From positions 1 to 64,000 of the forward strand of contig JBBQWW010000002.1 in NCBI GenBank assembly GCA_038210245.1: a DNA stretch of 64,000 bases, given 5' to 3'. Below are positions 24,046 to 32,194 of this stretch, in pieces. Made by a program: the position numbers and the translations under genes. The notes below the pieces were generated by a model. That model made no database searches and was not told the origin of the DNA. It was given only the letters and a program-made list of their open reading frames with translations. The DNA is from Bog-756 sp038210245. GTDB lineage: Bacteria; Actinomycetota; Acidimicrobiia; Acidimicrobiales; RAAP-2. Each line of letters begins with the position of its first letter. Positions within the stretch are counted from its first letter, which is position 1.

Positions 24046-25113
24046 TCATGGGTGCACCATGATCTTTCCGTGCTCGCCAGGGGTGCGGAGGAGGTCGAAG
24101 GCCCCAGGGGTGCCGTCCAGGTCCACCGTGTCGGTGATCAGCTGGTTGGCTCCGGGTATCCCCTGGCCCAGGCGTTGCAGCGTCCCGGCGAACTCGTCGG
24201 GCGTGTAGGCGAAGGAGAAGACCAGCTCGACCTCTTTGGTCACGGCCATGAACGGCTCGATGCGGTCGGTGTGCATACACACCCCGACCACCACGATGCG
24301 GCTCCTGGGCGGGGCCTCCTCGATCAGGGCCTGCAGCATGCCGGGCACCCCGACCGCCTCGAAGATCACCGGGCTGGGTGCGTCGGTCCCGGTCATCGAG
24401 GCCACCGCCCGCTCCAGCAGGGTGGTGGGCACGCCGAAGGACGCCCATCGCCGATGGGGGGACTCGACGGCGGGGTCGATGACCTCGTCGGCGCCGAACG
24501 CCTCGGCCAGAGCCCGACGGGTGGGGGAGAAGTCGGCGGCCAGGACCGGCCCGTGGCCCCTTCCCTTGAGGGCGGCGATGACGGCCAGGCCCACCGGACC
24601 GCACCCCACCACCAGGCACGGCTGTCCGGGTTGGAGCCGGGACAGGCCCACGGCGTGCTCCCCGACGGCCAAGGGCTCGCACAGGGCGGCCAGGTCGGTG
24701 GTGACCGAGTCGGGCACGGGCAGGAGCAGGAGCTCCTGGAGGAGCAGGTGTTGGCCCAGGGCCCCGGGGAAGTGGTTGGAGTAGCCGATCTGCTCCCCAC
24801 CGGAGGGCCCGAAGATGATCGGCACCGAACAGACCCGTGTGCCGACGGGGATCGAGCCCTCGGTGTCCGGGCCGAACGCCACCACCTCGGCGCAGAACTC
24901 GTGTCCGAACACGGTGTCCATGCCGTCGTCGATGGCCGGCGCACCGACCCGGTTCATCAGCGCCGCGAAGTGCGGGAAGTCGGCCAGGGCGTGGAGGTCG
25001 GAGCCGCAGATGCCGGCGCTCAGGGACCGGACGACCACGTGGCCGGACCCGGGCATCGGATCGGCCACCGACTCCACCGTCAGCCCTGTCGCCCGAGTGA
25101 CCACCGCTCGCAC
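24046..25113 (-). CDS. Medium-chain dehydrogenase without structural zinc lobe
   Basis: This 355-residue alcohol dehydrogenase has the catalytic Zn motif ICGSDLHAL with GHEFCAEV and the nucleotide-binding motif GCGPVGLAV. The usual four-Cys structural zinc lobe is missing; the region reads VCSVPIIFGPSGGEQIGYS. GTG at 25113 is chosen because GGGGGA lies 5 nt upstream; GTG at 25152 is in frame but weaker. It precedes the luciferase-like gene on the same strand, a second MDR-LLM pairing like that at 12.2-14.7 kb. The substrate is unknown. Confidence 0.88.
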   Translation of the reverse strand: MRAVVTRATGLTVESVADPMPGSGHVVVRSLSAGICGSDLHALADFPHFAALMNRVGAPAIDDGMDTVFGHEFCAEVVAFGPDTEGSIPVGTRVCSVPIIFGPSGGEQIGYSNHFPGALGQHLLLQELLLLPVPDSVTTDLAALCEPLAVGEHAVGLSRLQPGQPCLVVGCGPVGLAVIAALKGRGHGPVLAADFSPTRRALAEAFGADEVIDPAVESPHRRWASFGVPTTLLERAVASMTGTDAPSPVIFEAVGVPGMLQALIEEAPPRSRIVVVGVCMHTDRIEPFMAVTKEVELVFSFAYTPDEFAGTLQRLGQGIPGANQLITDTVDLDGTPGAFDLLRTPGEHGKIMVHP

Positions 25114-25214
25114 CGATTCCCCCGACCCGGGCCACCTGGCGGTGCCCGTCACCTCGTCCTCACGACCCGGTGAGTCTCACACAACCGGCCCGGTCCCCAC
25201 ACACCCGGCCCGGC

Positions 25215-25736
25215 TCAGGGCCTATCGGCCACGACCTCGTCGGCCAGCAGGTCCATGAGGAGGCCGTCGTGCCAGGTGCCGTCCGGGCCCCGCTCACTGA
25301 GGCGCCGGACGCCCACGGGTCGAAAACCGACCTTGCCGTAGCAGCGGATGGCCCCCGGGTTGTCCGCGGCCGGATCGATCTCGAAACGACGGTGACCGTG
25401 GTCGGCGATCAGGTGACGGACCAGGGTCCGGACGGCGTCACTGCCGTGACCCCGACCGTGGACGGCGGGATCGAGGTAGAGGTCGATGGAGGCGCAGCGG
25501 TAGTCGGGCTCCTCTTCGGCCGACCACTGGATCCACCCGACCACCCGGCTCCCGAGTTCGATGATGTAGGCCGTGGAGCCGGGCTCGGCCAGGTCCTCCT
25601 CGATGGCCGCCCGGAGGTCGGTGCCACCGCGCCACCGGGCGTAGACCTCGGGCGCTCGACGGATGGGCAGCAGGGCGGGGATGTCGTCCGGGTTCGCCGG
25701 ACGGAGCCGGACCGTCCGTCCCTCGAGTGGACCCAT
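25215..25736 (-). CDS. GNAT-family N-acetyltransferase
   Basis: This 173-residue protein starts with GPLEGRTVRLRPANPDD and has the acetyl-CoA pyrophosphate-binding motif GRGHGSDAVRTL, then DPAADNPGAIRCYGKVGFRPVGV. The overall layout resembles aminoglycoside 6'-N-acetyltransferase-like or RimJ/L-like GNAT proteins, but resistance cannot be concluded. ATG 25736 is supported by TACCGT 7 nt upstream on the minus strand, the leaderless pattern. Confidence 0.88.
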   Translation of the reverse strand: MGPLEGRTVRLRPANPDDIPALLPIRRAPEVYARWRGGTDLRAAIEEDLAEPGSTAYIIELGSRVVGWIQWSAEEEPDYRCASIDLYLDPAVHGRGHGSDAVRTLVRHLIADHGHRRFEIDPAADNPGAIRCYGKVGFRPVGVRRLSERGPDGTWHDGLLMDLLADEVVADRP

Positions 25737-25773
25737 CCGCCCCACGGTAGGCCGGTGCTGCCCAGTTCGACGG

Positions 25774-26538
25774 TCACCGCCGGCCGTCGGCCCCCCCACG
25801 GGGCTCGAGGCAGTAGGGGTCTCTGCGCAACTCGAGCCGGGCCATGGCCTCGAAGAACCCGATGAACCCCTCGCCGTCGGAGGACCGGAAGAAGCTCCGG
25901 GCCGGATCGGGGAGCGGGCGGCCCCCGCCCAGGGCCTCTACCTGCCAGGCCCGCCGGCTGCGGTACTCGAGCGCCACCGCCCGCTGGTGGGCGGCCCGGA
26001 TGCTCCCGGCCGTGACGAACACCCCGTGGTTGACCAGCAGCGCCATGTCCGCCGTCCCCATGGCTGCCACCGCCCGGGCCGCGCGGTCCGGTGCGTTGAC
26101 CGGCCCGTCGTACTCGTCGACCACCACCACCTCGCCGCCTCCGAGGGCCGAGCTCTGGTCGTAGCAGCCCGGCACCCGCCCGAGGTCGGCCCAGACCGTG
26201 CCGTACCGGGGATGGCTGTGCACGGCCACCTCCACGTCGTGGCGCTGACGGTGCAGCTCGAGGTGAAGGGGGATCCCGGGAGGGACCGGCCAGCGGCCCT
26301 CCAACCGGTTCCCGTCGAGGTCGATCACCAGCACATCGTCGGGCCGGAGCTCTTCCCACAGGAGGAACCACGGACTGCACAGCAGCGTGCCGTCGTCCTG
26401 GCGGTAGGTGATGTGGCCGGCGAGGTGGTCGTCGTACCCCTCCCGCCACAGCGTCCGGGCCAGCAGGACCAGCTCGTCCCGGGGGGAGAGTTCGGGCAGC
26501 AGCGCGTCCGGGGCGGGGTCGAACCCCGGGCTGGTCAC
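25774..26538 (-). CDS. Class II aldolase/adducin family protein
   Basis: This 254-residue protein has the class II aldolase signature: EGYDDHLAGHITYR, then HLELHRQRHDVEVAVHSHPRYG with the zinc-binding His pair in HSHP, and LLVNHGVFVTAGSI with the third His. The family includes fuculose- and ribulose-phosphate aldolases and decarboxylases of aromatic or keto acids. GTG at 26538 overlaps the stop of the amidohydrolase by four bases (GTGA), so both are translated from one mRNA. With an ACMSD-like partner, a decarboxylase/aldolase step on an unsaturated acid is plausible. Confidence 0.88.
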   Translation of the reverse strand: MTSPGFDPAPDALLPELSPRDELVLLARTLWREGYDDHLAGHITYRQDDGTLLCSPWFLLWEELRPDDVLVIDLDGNRLEGRWPVPPGIPLHLELHRQRHDVEVAVHSHPRYGTVWADLGRVPGCYDQSSALGGGEVVVVDEYDGPVNAPDRAARAVAAMGTADMALLVNHGVFVTAGSIRAAHQRAVALEYRSRRAWQVEALGGGRPLPDPARSFFRSSDGEGFIGFFEAMARLELRRDPYCLEPRGGADGRR

Positions 26539-27731
26539 GGCAGCGGGTGCTCGGGCAGGGGCCAGCGGTAGAGACGGGCCGCGTTCTGATGGGTCAGCTG
26601 GCGCAGGTCGTCGACGGGCAGGTGACCCCAGCACCGCTCGATGACCGCCTGGGTGTCCGGCCAGGTGGAGTCGCCGTGCGGGTAGTCCACCTCCACCATG
26701 ATGTGATCGATCCCTATGCGGTGGCGCGTGTCGATGGTGGAGGGGTCGTCGATGGTGCAGAACCAGAAGTTCCGGGCCAGCACCTCGGCCGGCAGCAGCC
26801 CCGACGGGTCGTACCCCTTCCCGTATCCCGAACGGGCGACGATGTTGTCCAGTCGGTCGAGGAGCATGGCCACCCAGCCGATGCCGCCCTCGCTCATGGC
26901 GATCCGGATCCCCGGGTAGCGCACCGGGAGCCCCGACCACAGCCACTCGGCGCAGGCCGACAGCGACATCTGGCCGAACAGCGTGGCCCCGAGGGCCACG
27001 AGGGGACTGTCCGGGGGCATGTCCGGCATCCCCGACGAGCCGACGTGCAGGGAGACCACGGTGTCGGTCTCCTGGCAGGCGGCGATGATGGGGTCCCAGT
27101 GGCCCGAGAACAGGCTGGGCAGGCCGATGCGGTGGGGTCGCTCGGGCAGGGTCACCGACCGGAAACCCCGCTCGGCGTTGCGCCGAATCTCGTCCGCTCC
27201 GAGCTCCGGGTCGGCCAGGAAGGTGATGCCGCCGGGGATGATGCGGTCGGGATAGGGCTGCCACCAGGCCTCGTACAGCCAGTCGTTCCAGGCCCGGGTG
27301 ACGGCCAGGCCCAGCTCGGGGTCGGTGCACTCCGAGAACACCCGACCGGAGAACCCGGTGATCTGCGACGGGAAGTTGAGCGACGCCCACACCCCATTCA
27401 GGTCCATGTCGGCGATGCGGGCGTCGATGTCCCAGCAGCCCCGGCGCATGTCCTCGAACCGGGTGGGCTCGAGGGTGACCGCCTCGGGCCGACGACCGGC
27501 CACGGCGTTCATCCCTACCTGCGAGTAGCGCCGGCCGTCGAACTCCCACAGCTGGTGGCCGGCGGAGTTCTCGACGATCCGAGGGGCCCGCTCGGCGAAC
27601 CGGGCCGGGAGCCGGCCCTCGAACATGTCGGGCGGCTCCACCAGGTGGTCGTCGACCGAGATCACGGTGTAGAAGACCGGGCGGGGCTCGGGATCGGGGA
27701 GCAGGGTGTCCCGCCGGGTGATGATGGTCAT
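26535..27731 (-). CDS. Amidohydrolase (ACMSD-like, amidohydrolase_2)
   Basis: This 398-residue metal-dependent hydrolase has VISVDDHLVEPPDMF at the N-terminus, HVGSSGMPD in the middle, and IMVEVDYPHGDSTWPDT near the end; His and Asp in these motifs are the usual zinc ligands. The family includes decarboxylases such as ACMSD and gamma-resorcylate decarboxylase. The ATG has GGGGAG about 13 nt upstream. It is the first gene of an operon with the class II aldolase and is similar in type to the second amidohydrolase at 32671-34041. Confidence 0.9.
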   Translation of the reverse strand: MTIITRRDTLLPDPEPRPVFYTVISVDDHLVEPPDMFEGRLPARFAERAPRIVENSAGHQLWEFDGRRYSQVGMNAVAGRRPEAVTLEPTRFEDMRRGCWDIDARIADMDLNGVWASLNFPSQITGFSGRVFSECTDPELGLAVTRAWNDWLYEAWWQPYPDRIIPGGITFLADPELGADEIRRNAERGFRSVTLPERPHRIGLPSLFSGHWDPIIAACQETDTVVSLHVGSSGMPDMPPDSPLVALGATLFGQMSLSACAEWLWSGLPVRYPGIRIAMSEGGIGWVAMLLDRLDNIVARSGYGKGYDPSGLLPAEVLARNFWFCTIDDPSTIDTRHRIGIDHIMVEVDYPHGDSTWPDTQAVIERCWGHLPVDDLRQLTHQNAARLYRWPLPEHPLP

Positions 27732-27827
27732 GGCGGGCTCCCCACGCTCCGAGTATGCCAGCGGGGCCGGGTCGTTGCGCCGGACACGGTCGGTCGGTCG
27801 ACGGTTGCGGGCTGGTAGACACGGACC

Positions 27828-27884
27828 ATGTCCGGTCGCCCACCGTTGGCCATTCCTCCGGCCGGAAGCCGGACCGGGCCATGA
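27828..27884 (+). CDS. Eighteen-residue upstream ORF coupled to TMEM175 gene, tentative
   Basis: ATG at 27828 opens an 18-residue frame that ends in TGA (27882-27884) overlapping the ATG of the next gene (ATGA). TAGACA lies 6 nt upstream of the ATG. This is the same arrangement as at 5557-5580, but the -10 match is weaker and coding is unproven. Confidence 0.3.
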   Translation: MSGRPPLAIPPAGSRTGP

Positions 27885-28495
27885 ACAAGGCGCGGGTGGA
27901 GACGTTCAGCGACGGGGTATTCGCCATCGCCATCACCCTGCTGGTGCTGACCATCGCCCAGCCCGACGCCTCCCACTTCGAGGACCTCCGCCACCAGCTG
28001 GTCCAGCGGTGGCCCTCGCTGGCCGCCTACGTGGTCAGCTTCCTGATCATCGGCATCATGTGGGTCAACCACCACACTGTCTTCTCCCACCTCCAGCGGA
28101 TCGACCGGGGGCTCTTCTACTGGAACCTGCTGCTCCTCATGTCCATCGTGTTCATCCCCTACCCCACCGAGGTGTTCGGACAGGCGCTGCGCCTACACCA
28201 GGGAACTCGGACCGCCGCCGTCTTCTACAGCATCACCATGACCGTGAACGCCCTGATGTGGTCCGGGCTGTGGTTGCACGCATCACGCGGTCGACGCCTG
28301 CTCACTCCGGACTTCCCCGAGTCCGAGCGCAGGGTGTCCACCTACCTGTTCACCGGCGGATCCCTGATCTACGTGGTCTCCATCGGGGTGGCCTTCATCA
28401 ACGCCTGGCTGTGCCTGATCTTCCACGGGGTGCTGGCCCTCTACTACGCCTTCGATCCCATCTCCCGCCGGTTGGAGCACACCACCTCCAGGTGA
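27881..28495 (+). CDS. TMEM175-type (DUF1211) potassium channel
   Basis: This 204-residue membrane protein has the hallmark first helix motif ARVETFSDGVFAIAITLLVL, which contains the RxxxFSD filter-associated sequence. There are about six transmembrane helices, including AAYVVSFLIIGIMWVNHHTVF with the conserved WxxHH-like run. Bacterial members form tetrameric K+-permeable channels. The ATG at 27881 starts directly at the conserved part. The downstream phosphatase follows after 58 bp. Confidence 0.88.
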   Translation: MNKARVETFSDGVFAIAITLLVLTIAQPDASHFEDLRHQLVQRWPSLAAYVVSFLIIGIMWVNHHTVFSHLQRIDRGLFYWNLLLLMSIVFIPYPTEVFGQALRLHQGTRTAAVFYSITMTVNALMWSGLWLHASRGRRLLTPDFPESERRVSTYLFTGGSLIYVVSIGVAFINAWLCLIFHGVLALYYAFDPISRRLEHTTSR

Positions 28496-28541
28496 GACGG
28501 TCCGGTTCCCTCCGTCAGGAGCCTCCCGGCCGGCGGCGTGC

Positions 28542-28547
28542 GACACT
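28542..28547 (+). promoter_or_regulatory. -10 hexamer of probable leaderless promoter
   Basis: GACACT precedes the GTG at 28554 by 6 nt, matching the spacing seen at other genes in the window. Confidence 0.35.
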
Positions 28548-28553
28548 GGGGGC

Positions 28554-29357
28554 GTGAGCCGTGATGCCGTGCCGACGTCGTGGATGTGCGACATGGACGG
28601 GGTACTGGTCCACGAGGGCCAGCTCATCCCCGGGGCCGACGCCTTCCTCGACGCCCTGCGCCGCCGGGGGCACCCGTTCCTCATCCTGACCAACAACTCC
28701 ATCTACAGCGCCCGTGACCTCTCGGCCCGTCTGGTCAACCTGGGCCTCGACGTCCCGGCCGCCTCCCTGTGGACCTCGGCCGAGGCCACCGCGGCCTTCC
28801 TCAAGTCCCAGCGGCCCGGGGGCACCGCCTTCGTGCTGGGCGAAGCCGGCCTCACCACCGCGCTCCACGAGGCGGGCTACGTCCTCTCCGACCGTCGTCC
28901 CGACTACGTGGTCCTGGGGGAGACCCGGACCTACAGCTTCGAGTCCATCACCCGGGCCATCCGGCTGGTCGAGGGCGGGGCCCGGTTCATCGCCACCAAC
29001 CCCGACCCCACGGGGCCGACCCTGGAGGGCATCGTGCCCGGGACCGGCTCGGTCGCCGCCCTCATCGAGCGGGCCACCGGGGTGGCTCCCTACTTCATCG
29101 GCAAGCCCAACCCCCTGATGATGCGGGAGGCCATGAACTCGCTGGGGGCCCACTCGGAGTCGAGCGTGATGGTCGGCGACCGGATGGACACCGACATCGT
29201 GGCCGGCATCGAGGCCGGGCTCCAGACCATCCTGGTCCTCACCGGGGTGACCAGCCGCGAGCAGATCGAGCGCTTCCCCTACCGACCGGGCCGGGTGGTC
29301 GACTCGGTGGCCGATCTGGTCGAGGCCATCGACCGGGCCGACCCGGTGGCGGAGTAG
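28554..29357 (+). CDS. HAD-IIA family phosphatase (NagD-like)
   Basis: This 267-residue HAD-IIA hydrolase has the DxD nucleophile motif CDMDGVLV, the motif II threonine TNNS, the cap insert expected for NagD/p-nitrophenylphosphatase types, and the C-terminal GKPNPLMMREA with VGDRMDTDI for Mg2+ binding. It dephosphorylates small phosphorylated metabolites such as sugar phosphates, glycerol phosphate or nucleotides. GTG start; GACACT 6 nt upstream supports it. Confidence 0.9.
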   Translation: MSRDAVPTSWMCDMDGVLVHEGQLIPGADAFLDALRRRGHPFLILTNNSIYSARDLSARLVNLGLDVPAASLWTSAEATAAFLKSQRPGGTAFVLGEAGLTTALHEAGYVLSDRRPDYVVLGETRTYSFESITRAIRLVEGGARFIATNPDPTGPTLEGIVPGTGSVAALIERATGVAPYFIGKPNPLMMREAMNSLGAHSESSVMVGDRMDTDIVAGIEAGLQTILVLTGVTSREQIERFPYRPGRVVDSVADLVEAIDRADPVAE

Positions 29358-29363
29358 GCCGCC

Positions 29364-30065
29364 GTGCTCTTCGTCCATGAGTTCCACCAGGTAGTGGGCA
29401 CGCAGGCCGCCGCCTTCGAGGCGGCCTACCGCCGCGAGTGGATGCCCCTCCTGGCCGAGGGGGACGACGCCCGCCTGGCCTGGTACTTCGACCTGGCCCA
29501 CGGCAGCGGCCTGGCCTACCGGGTGGTGACGGTCACCGCAGTGGCGAACGGGCCGGCCTACGTGCGCCTGGCCGAACGCCTGGCCGGCGGCGACCTCCGG
29601 TCGTGGGCCCGCCGCCTCGACGGGCTGCAGCACCGGTCGGAGGGCCGGGTCCTGACCCCGCTGCCCTGGTCACCGTCGCCTCTTCCGATGGCCGAGATCC
29701 CGACCGACGGGGAGATCGGTGAGTCGTCCCTGTACATGGAGGACACCATGTGGCCGTTCCCCGGCAAGCTGCGGGAGTACGTGGAGGCGGCCGGAGCGGT
29801 CTACCGACCCTCGCTGGGGGCGGAGAAGGCCCGGATGCACATGGACGTGACCCTGGGCGCCGAGACCATGCCCGGGGCCGGGCGCAGCCCCGAGGTCACC
29901 CTGCTGCAGCGGTTGTCCAGCCTCGACCCGCTCATCTCCCTCCTTACCCAGGACCTCCCGCCCGAGGTCACCGGGCCGGGGTCGTGGATGCACCAGGCTC
30001 TCGACCTCCGGGACCGGTGGCGGTCCCGACTGCTGCGCACGGCGCCGTGGTCGCCCCTCCGATGA
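29364..30065 (+). CDS. Hypothetical protein, tandem paralog A
   Basis: This 233-residue protein begins LFVHEFHQVVGTQAAAFEAAYRREWMPLL and has GSGLAYRVVTVTAVANGPAY, SSLYMEDTMWPFPGKLREYVE and the end RDRWRSRLLRTAPWSPL. The neighbouring gene at 30116 encodes a paralog with the same motifs at the same positions. The two halves of each protein look like related alpha/beta units (Phe/Trp-rich strand, helix), reminiscent of NIPSNAP/EthD-type ferredoxin-like dimers fused in one chain. I do not recognise a function. It follows the HAD gene after only 6 bp. Confidence 0.72.
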   Translation: MLFVHEFHQVVGTQAAAFEAAYRREWMPLLAEGDDARLAWYFDLAHGSGLAYRVVTVTAVANGPAYVRLAERLAGGDLRSWARRLDGLQHRSEGRVLTPLPWSPSPLPMAEIPTDGEIGESSLYMEDTMWPFPGKLREYVEAAGAVYRPSLGAEKARMHMDVTLGAETMPGAGRSPEVTLLQRLSSLDPLISLLTQDLPPEVTGPGSWMHQALDLRDRWRSRLLRTAPWSPLR

Positions 30066-30115
30066 GCGGGGGGCGACTGCCTCACGCCGACCGGTCTCGG
30101 GGCGGTAGCTGAGCG

Positions 30116-30823
30116 GTGCTCTTCCTGCACGAGACCCACCGGGTGGCCGGCCGGCACGCCGCCGACTTCGAGGCCCTCCTCCGCGACGAGTGGATGGGGG
30201 CACTGGCCCGCTCCGACGGCACCCGACTCCTCTGGTACCTCAACCACGCCATGGGCAGCGGCCCGGCCTACGAGGTCGTGACGGTGACCGCCCTGGCCGA
30301 CGGCACCGCCTGGGAGGAACTGGGTGGCCGGATGCGGGAGGGCGACCTGGCCGGGCTGTCGGTTCGGCTCGACTCCTACCGGCACGAGGTGGAGGGCAAG
30401 CTCCTGTTGCCCGTGGTGTGGTCGGCACTGCAGGAGGTGGACCTGGCCTCGGTGCCCACCGAGGGTGCCCCGCACGACCTGTCGGTGTACATGCAGGACA
30501 CCGGGTGGCCCCACGCCCCGCTGGACGAGTACCTCGAGCTGTGGGACCGGGACTACTGGCGGATCATGCGCCAGACCCCGCCGGAGAGGAAGCTCCTCGA
30601 CATCCAGGCCTGCTTTCAGGTGGCCCACGGGTCGGGCCTCCGGCCTGAGGCCATCCTGATGCAGAAGGTCGTGAACTTCTCGACCCTGGGCCGGCTGCTG
30701 ACCAGCGCCGAGGAGCACGACCCCGCCACCTGGCCCGGCACCTACATGGCCAAGGGCCTCGAGATCCGGGACCAGTGGGAGTCCAAGCTCCTCCGGACCA
30801 GCTCCTGGTCGCCCCTCTGGTAG
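30116..30823 (+). CDS. Hypothetical protein, tandem paralog B
   Basis: This 235-residue paralog of the preceding protein has LFLHETHRVAGRHAADFEALLRDEWMGAL, GSGPAYEVVTVTALADGTAW, LSVYMQDTGWPHAPLDEYLE and ends RDQWESKLLRTSSWSPLW. The conserved positions (His-Glu, Glu-Trp-Met, the Tyr-Met-x-Asp-Thr run, the Trp-Ser-Pro-Leu end) probably define an active or binding site shared by both. A duplication that stayed adjacent, and that sits next to a sulfotransferase and amidohydrolase, suggests two related subunits or substrates in one pathway. Confidence 0.72.
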   Translation: MLFLHETHRVAGRHAADFEALLRDEWMGALARSDGTRLLWYLNHAMGSGPAYEVVTVTALADGTAWEELGGRMREGDLAGLSVRLDSYRHEVEGKLLLPVVWSALQEVDLASVPTEGAPHDLSVYMQDTGWPHAPLDEYLELWDRDYWRIMRQTPPERKLLDIQACFQVAHGSGLRPEAILMQKVVNFSTLGRLLTSAEEHDPATWPGTYMAKGLEIRDQWESKLLRTSSWSPLW

Positions 30824-30894
30824 GACCCCTCCCGGGCGGGCCGACCCCCGGCCGGGGCGCTGTCTATCCTGGGCCGACACCAGGGGGAGAGAGC

Positions 30895-30978
30895 ATGACC
30901 GACAGCCGGACCCATGCGGGGACCCCTCCCCAACCACCGGTGGTGACCACCACGGTCCTCACCGCCCAGGAGGTGTGA
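30895..30978 (+). CDS. 27-residue peptide upstream of sulfotransferase, tentative
   Basis: ATG at 30895 has a strong ribosome binding site (GGGGGAGAG) and a -10-like TATCCT (30865-30870) upstream. The peptide of 27 residues is Thr/Pro/Val-rich with no charged cluster and ends 7 nt before the GTG of the sulfotransferase gene. It could be a leader peptide or a small functional peptide. I recognise no family. Confidence 0.45.
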   Translation: MTDSRTHAGTPPQPPVVTTTVLTAQEV

Positions 30979-30985
30979 CCCCGAC

Positions 30986-32164
30986 GTGACGGCTCTTCCC
31001 TTCACCCGAGACGACCTGGTGGCTGCCGCCACCGAGGCCACCGGCCTCGACGACTTCGGTGAGGACTCCTGGCAGGAGGGCCTCGACCGTATGCTCGAGG
31101 ACCTGGACCGCTCGGCCCGCCTCAACGAGCTGGGGGTGACCATCGTCCAGACCGAGTTCACCGGCTACCTGGCCAACCGGCTCCGGATTCTCGACTGGCG
31201 GGCCACCCATCCCGCCGTGGCCCGGGGGGAGATCCGGCGCCCCCTGGTCATCTGCGGCCAGCCCCGCACCGGCACCACCATCCTCTTCGACCTCCTGGCC
31301 CAGGATCCGGCCCACCGGGCCCCGCTGACCTGGGAGGTGGACTTCCCGGTGCCCCCGCCCACCACCGCCACCTACGACACCGACCCCCGCATCGAGGAGT
31401 CGGAGGTGATGTCGGGCATGGTCGACCTGATCATCCCGGGATTCCGGGACTTCCACCCCCTCGGGGCCCGTCTGGCCCAGGAGTGCGCCCGCATCACCGC
31501 CGGCGACTTCCGCTCCATGATGTTCCAGACCCAGTACGACGTCCCCGGGTACGAGGCGTGGCTGCTGCACGAGGCCGATCCCGGCCCGCTCTACCGGTGG
31601 CACCGCATCTATCTCCAGCACCTGCAGTCCGAGCACGCCGCCGACCGGTGGCTGATCAAGTCCCCGGCCCATCTCTGGCATCTCGGGGCGCTGATGGCCG
31701 AGTACCCCGACGCCGTGGTGATCCAGACCCACCGTGATCCCCTGAAGGTCATCACCTCGATCAGCGCCCTGGTGGCCCACCTGCGCCGCATGGCCAGTGA
31801 CGAGGCTTCGGTGGCCCGGGCCGCCGCCCAGTACAGCGACGACATCTTCGTGGGCCTCGAGCGCTCCCTGGCCGCCCGGACCGACGGGACCCTCCGGCCC
31901 GGGCAGGTCATCGACGTGCAGTTCGCCGAGTTCATGGCCGATCCCTTCGCCACCATCGGGGCCGTCTACGACCAGTTGGGGCTGCCCCTGACCACCGAGG
32001 CCGAGTCCCGCATGCGAGAGTTCCTGGCCTCCCACCCGGGCGACGGAGGGGGTGGGGGCACCCGGTACACGTGGGCCGACACCGGTCTCTCCGAGGACGC
32101 CCTGCGGGAGCGGGCCGAGCCCTACCAGCGGTACTTCGGGGTCCCCAGTGAGGCGTTGGCCTGA
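30986..32164 (+). CDS. Sulfotransferase family protein
   Basis: This 392-residue PAPS-dependent sulfotransferase-like protein has the 5'-phosphosulfate loop ICGQPRTGTTILFDLL (about residues 86-101), and WLIKSPAHLWHL and THRDPLKVITS, which resemble the 3'-phosphate-binding region. A late, Gly-rich segment (GDGGGGGTRYTW) is near the C-terminus. It probably sulfates a hydroxylated acceptor such as a lipid, sterol or glycan. GTG at 30986 starts at the conserved N-terminus. Together with the arylsulfatase at 1249-3507 it shows that sulfate esters are both made and cleaved here, though the genes are 28 kb apart. Confidence 0.85.
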   Translation: MTALPFTRDDLVAAATEATGLDDFGEDSWQEGLDRMLEDLDRSARLNELGVTIVQTEFTGYLANRLRILDWRATHPAVARGEIRRPLVICGQPRTGTTILFDLLAQDPAHRAPLTWEVDFPVPPPTTATYDTDPRIEESEVMSGMVDLIIPGFRDFHPLGARLAQECARITAGDFRSMMFQTQYDVPGYEAWLLHEADPGPLYRWHRIYLQHLQSEHAADRWLIKSPAHLWHLGALMAEYPDAVVIQTHRDPLKVITSISALVAHLRRMASDEASVARAAAQYSDDIFVGLERSLAARTDGTLRPGQVIDVQFAEFMADPFATIGAVYDQLGLPLTTEAESRMREFLASHPGDGGGGGTRYTWADTGLSEDALRERAEPYQRYFGVPSEALA

Positions 32165-32194
32165 GCCACCGGGCCGGCCGGACCGGGGGGTGGG

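Noticed and set aside
23987..25135. Alternative frame on the minus strand over the second dehydrogenase
   Set aside because: Arg/Pro/Gly-rich shadow; the chosen frame has the catalytic zinc and nucleotide motifs.
25215..25736. Aminoglycoside resistance acetyltransferase
   Set aside because: The GNAT fold and N-terminus are reminiscent of AAC(6') proteins, but no residues specific to resistance enzymes can be identified by eye, so only a general GNAT call is made.
30895..30978. Mycofactocin precursor peptide (MftA)
   Set aside because: The size is right, but the characteristic C-terminal Val-Tyr end and the adjacent maturation genes are absent.
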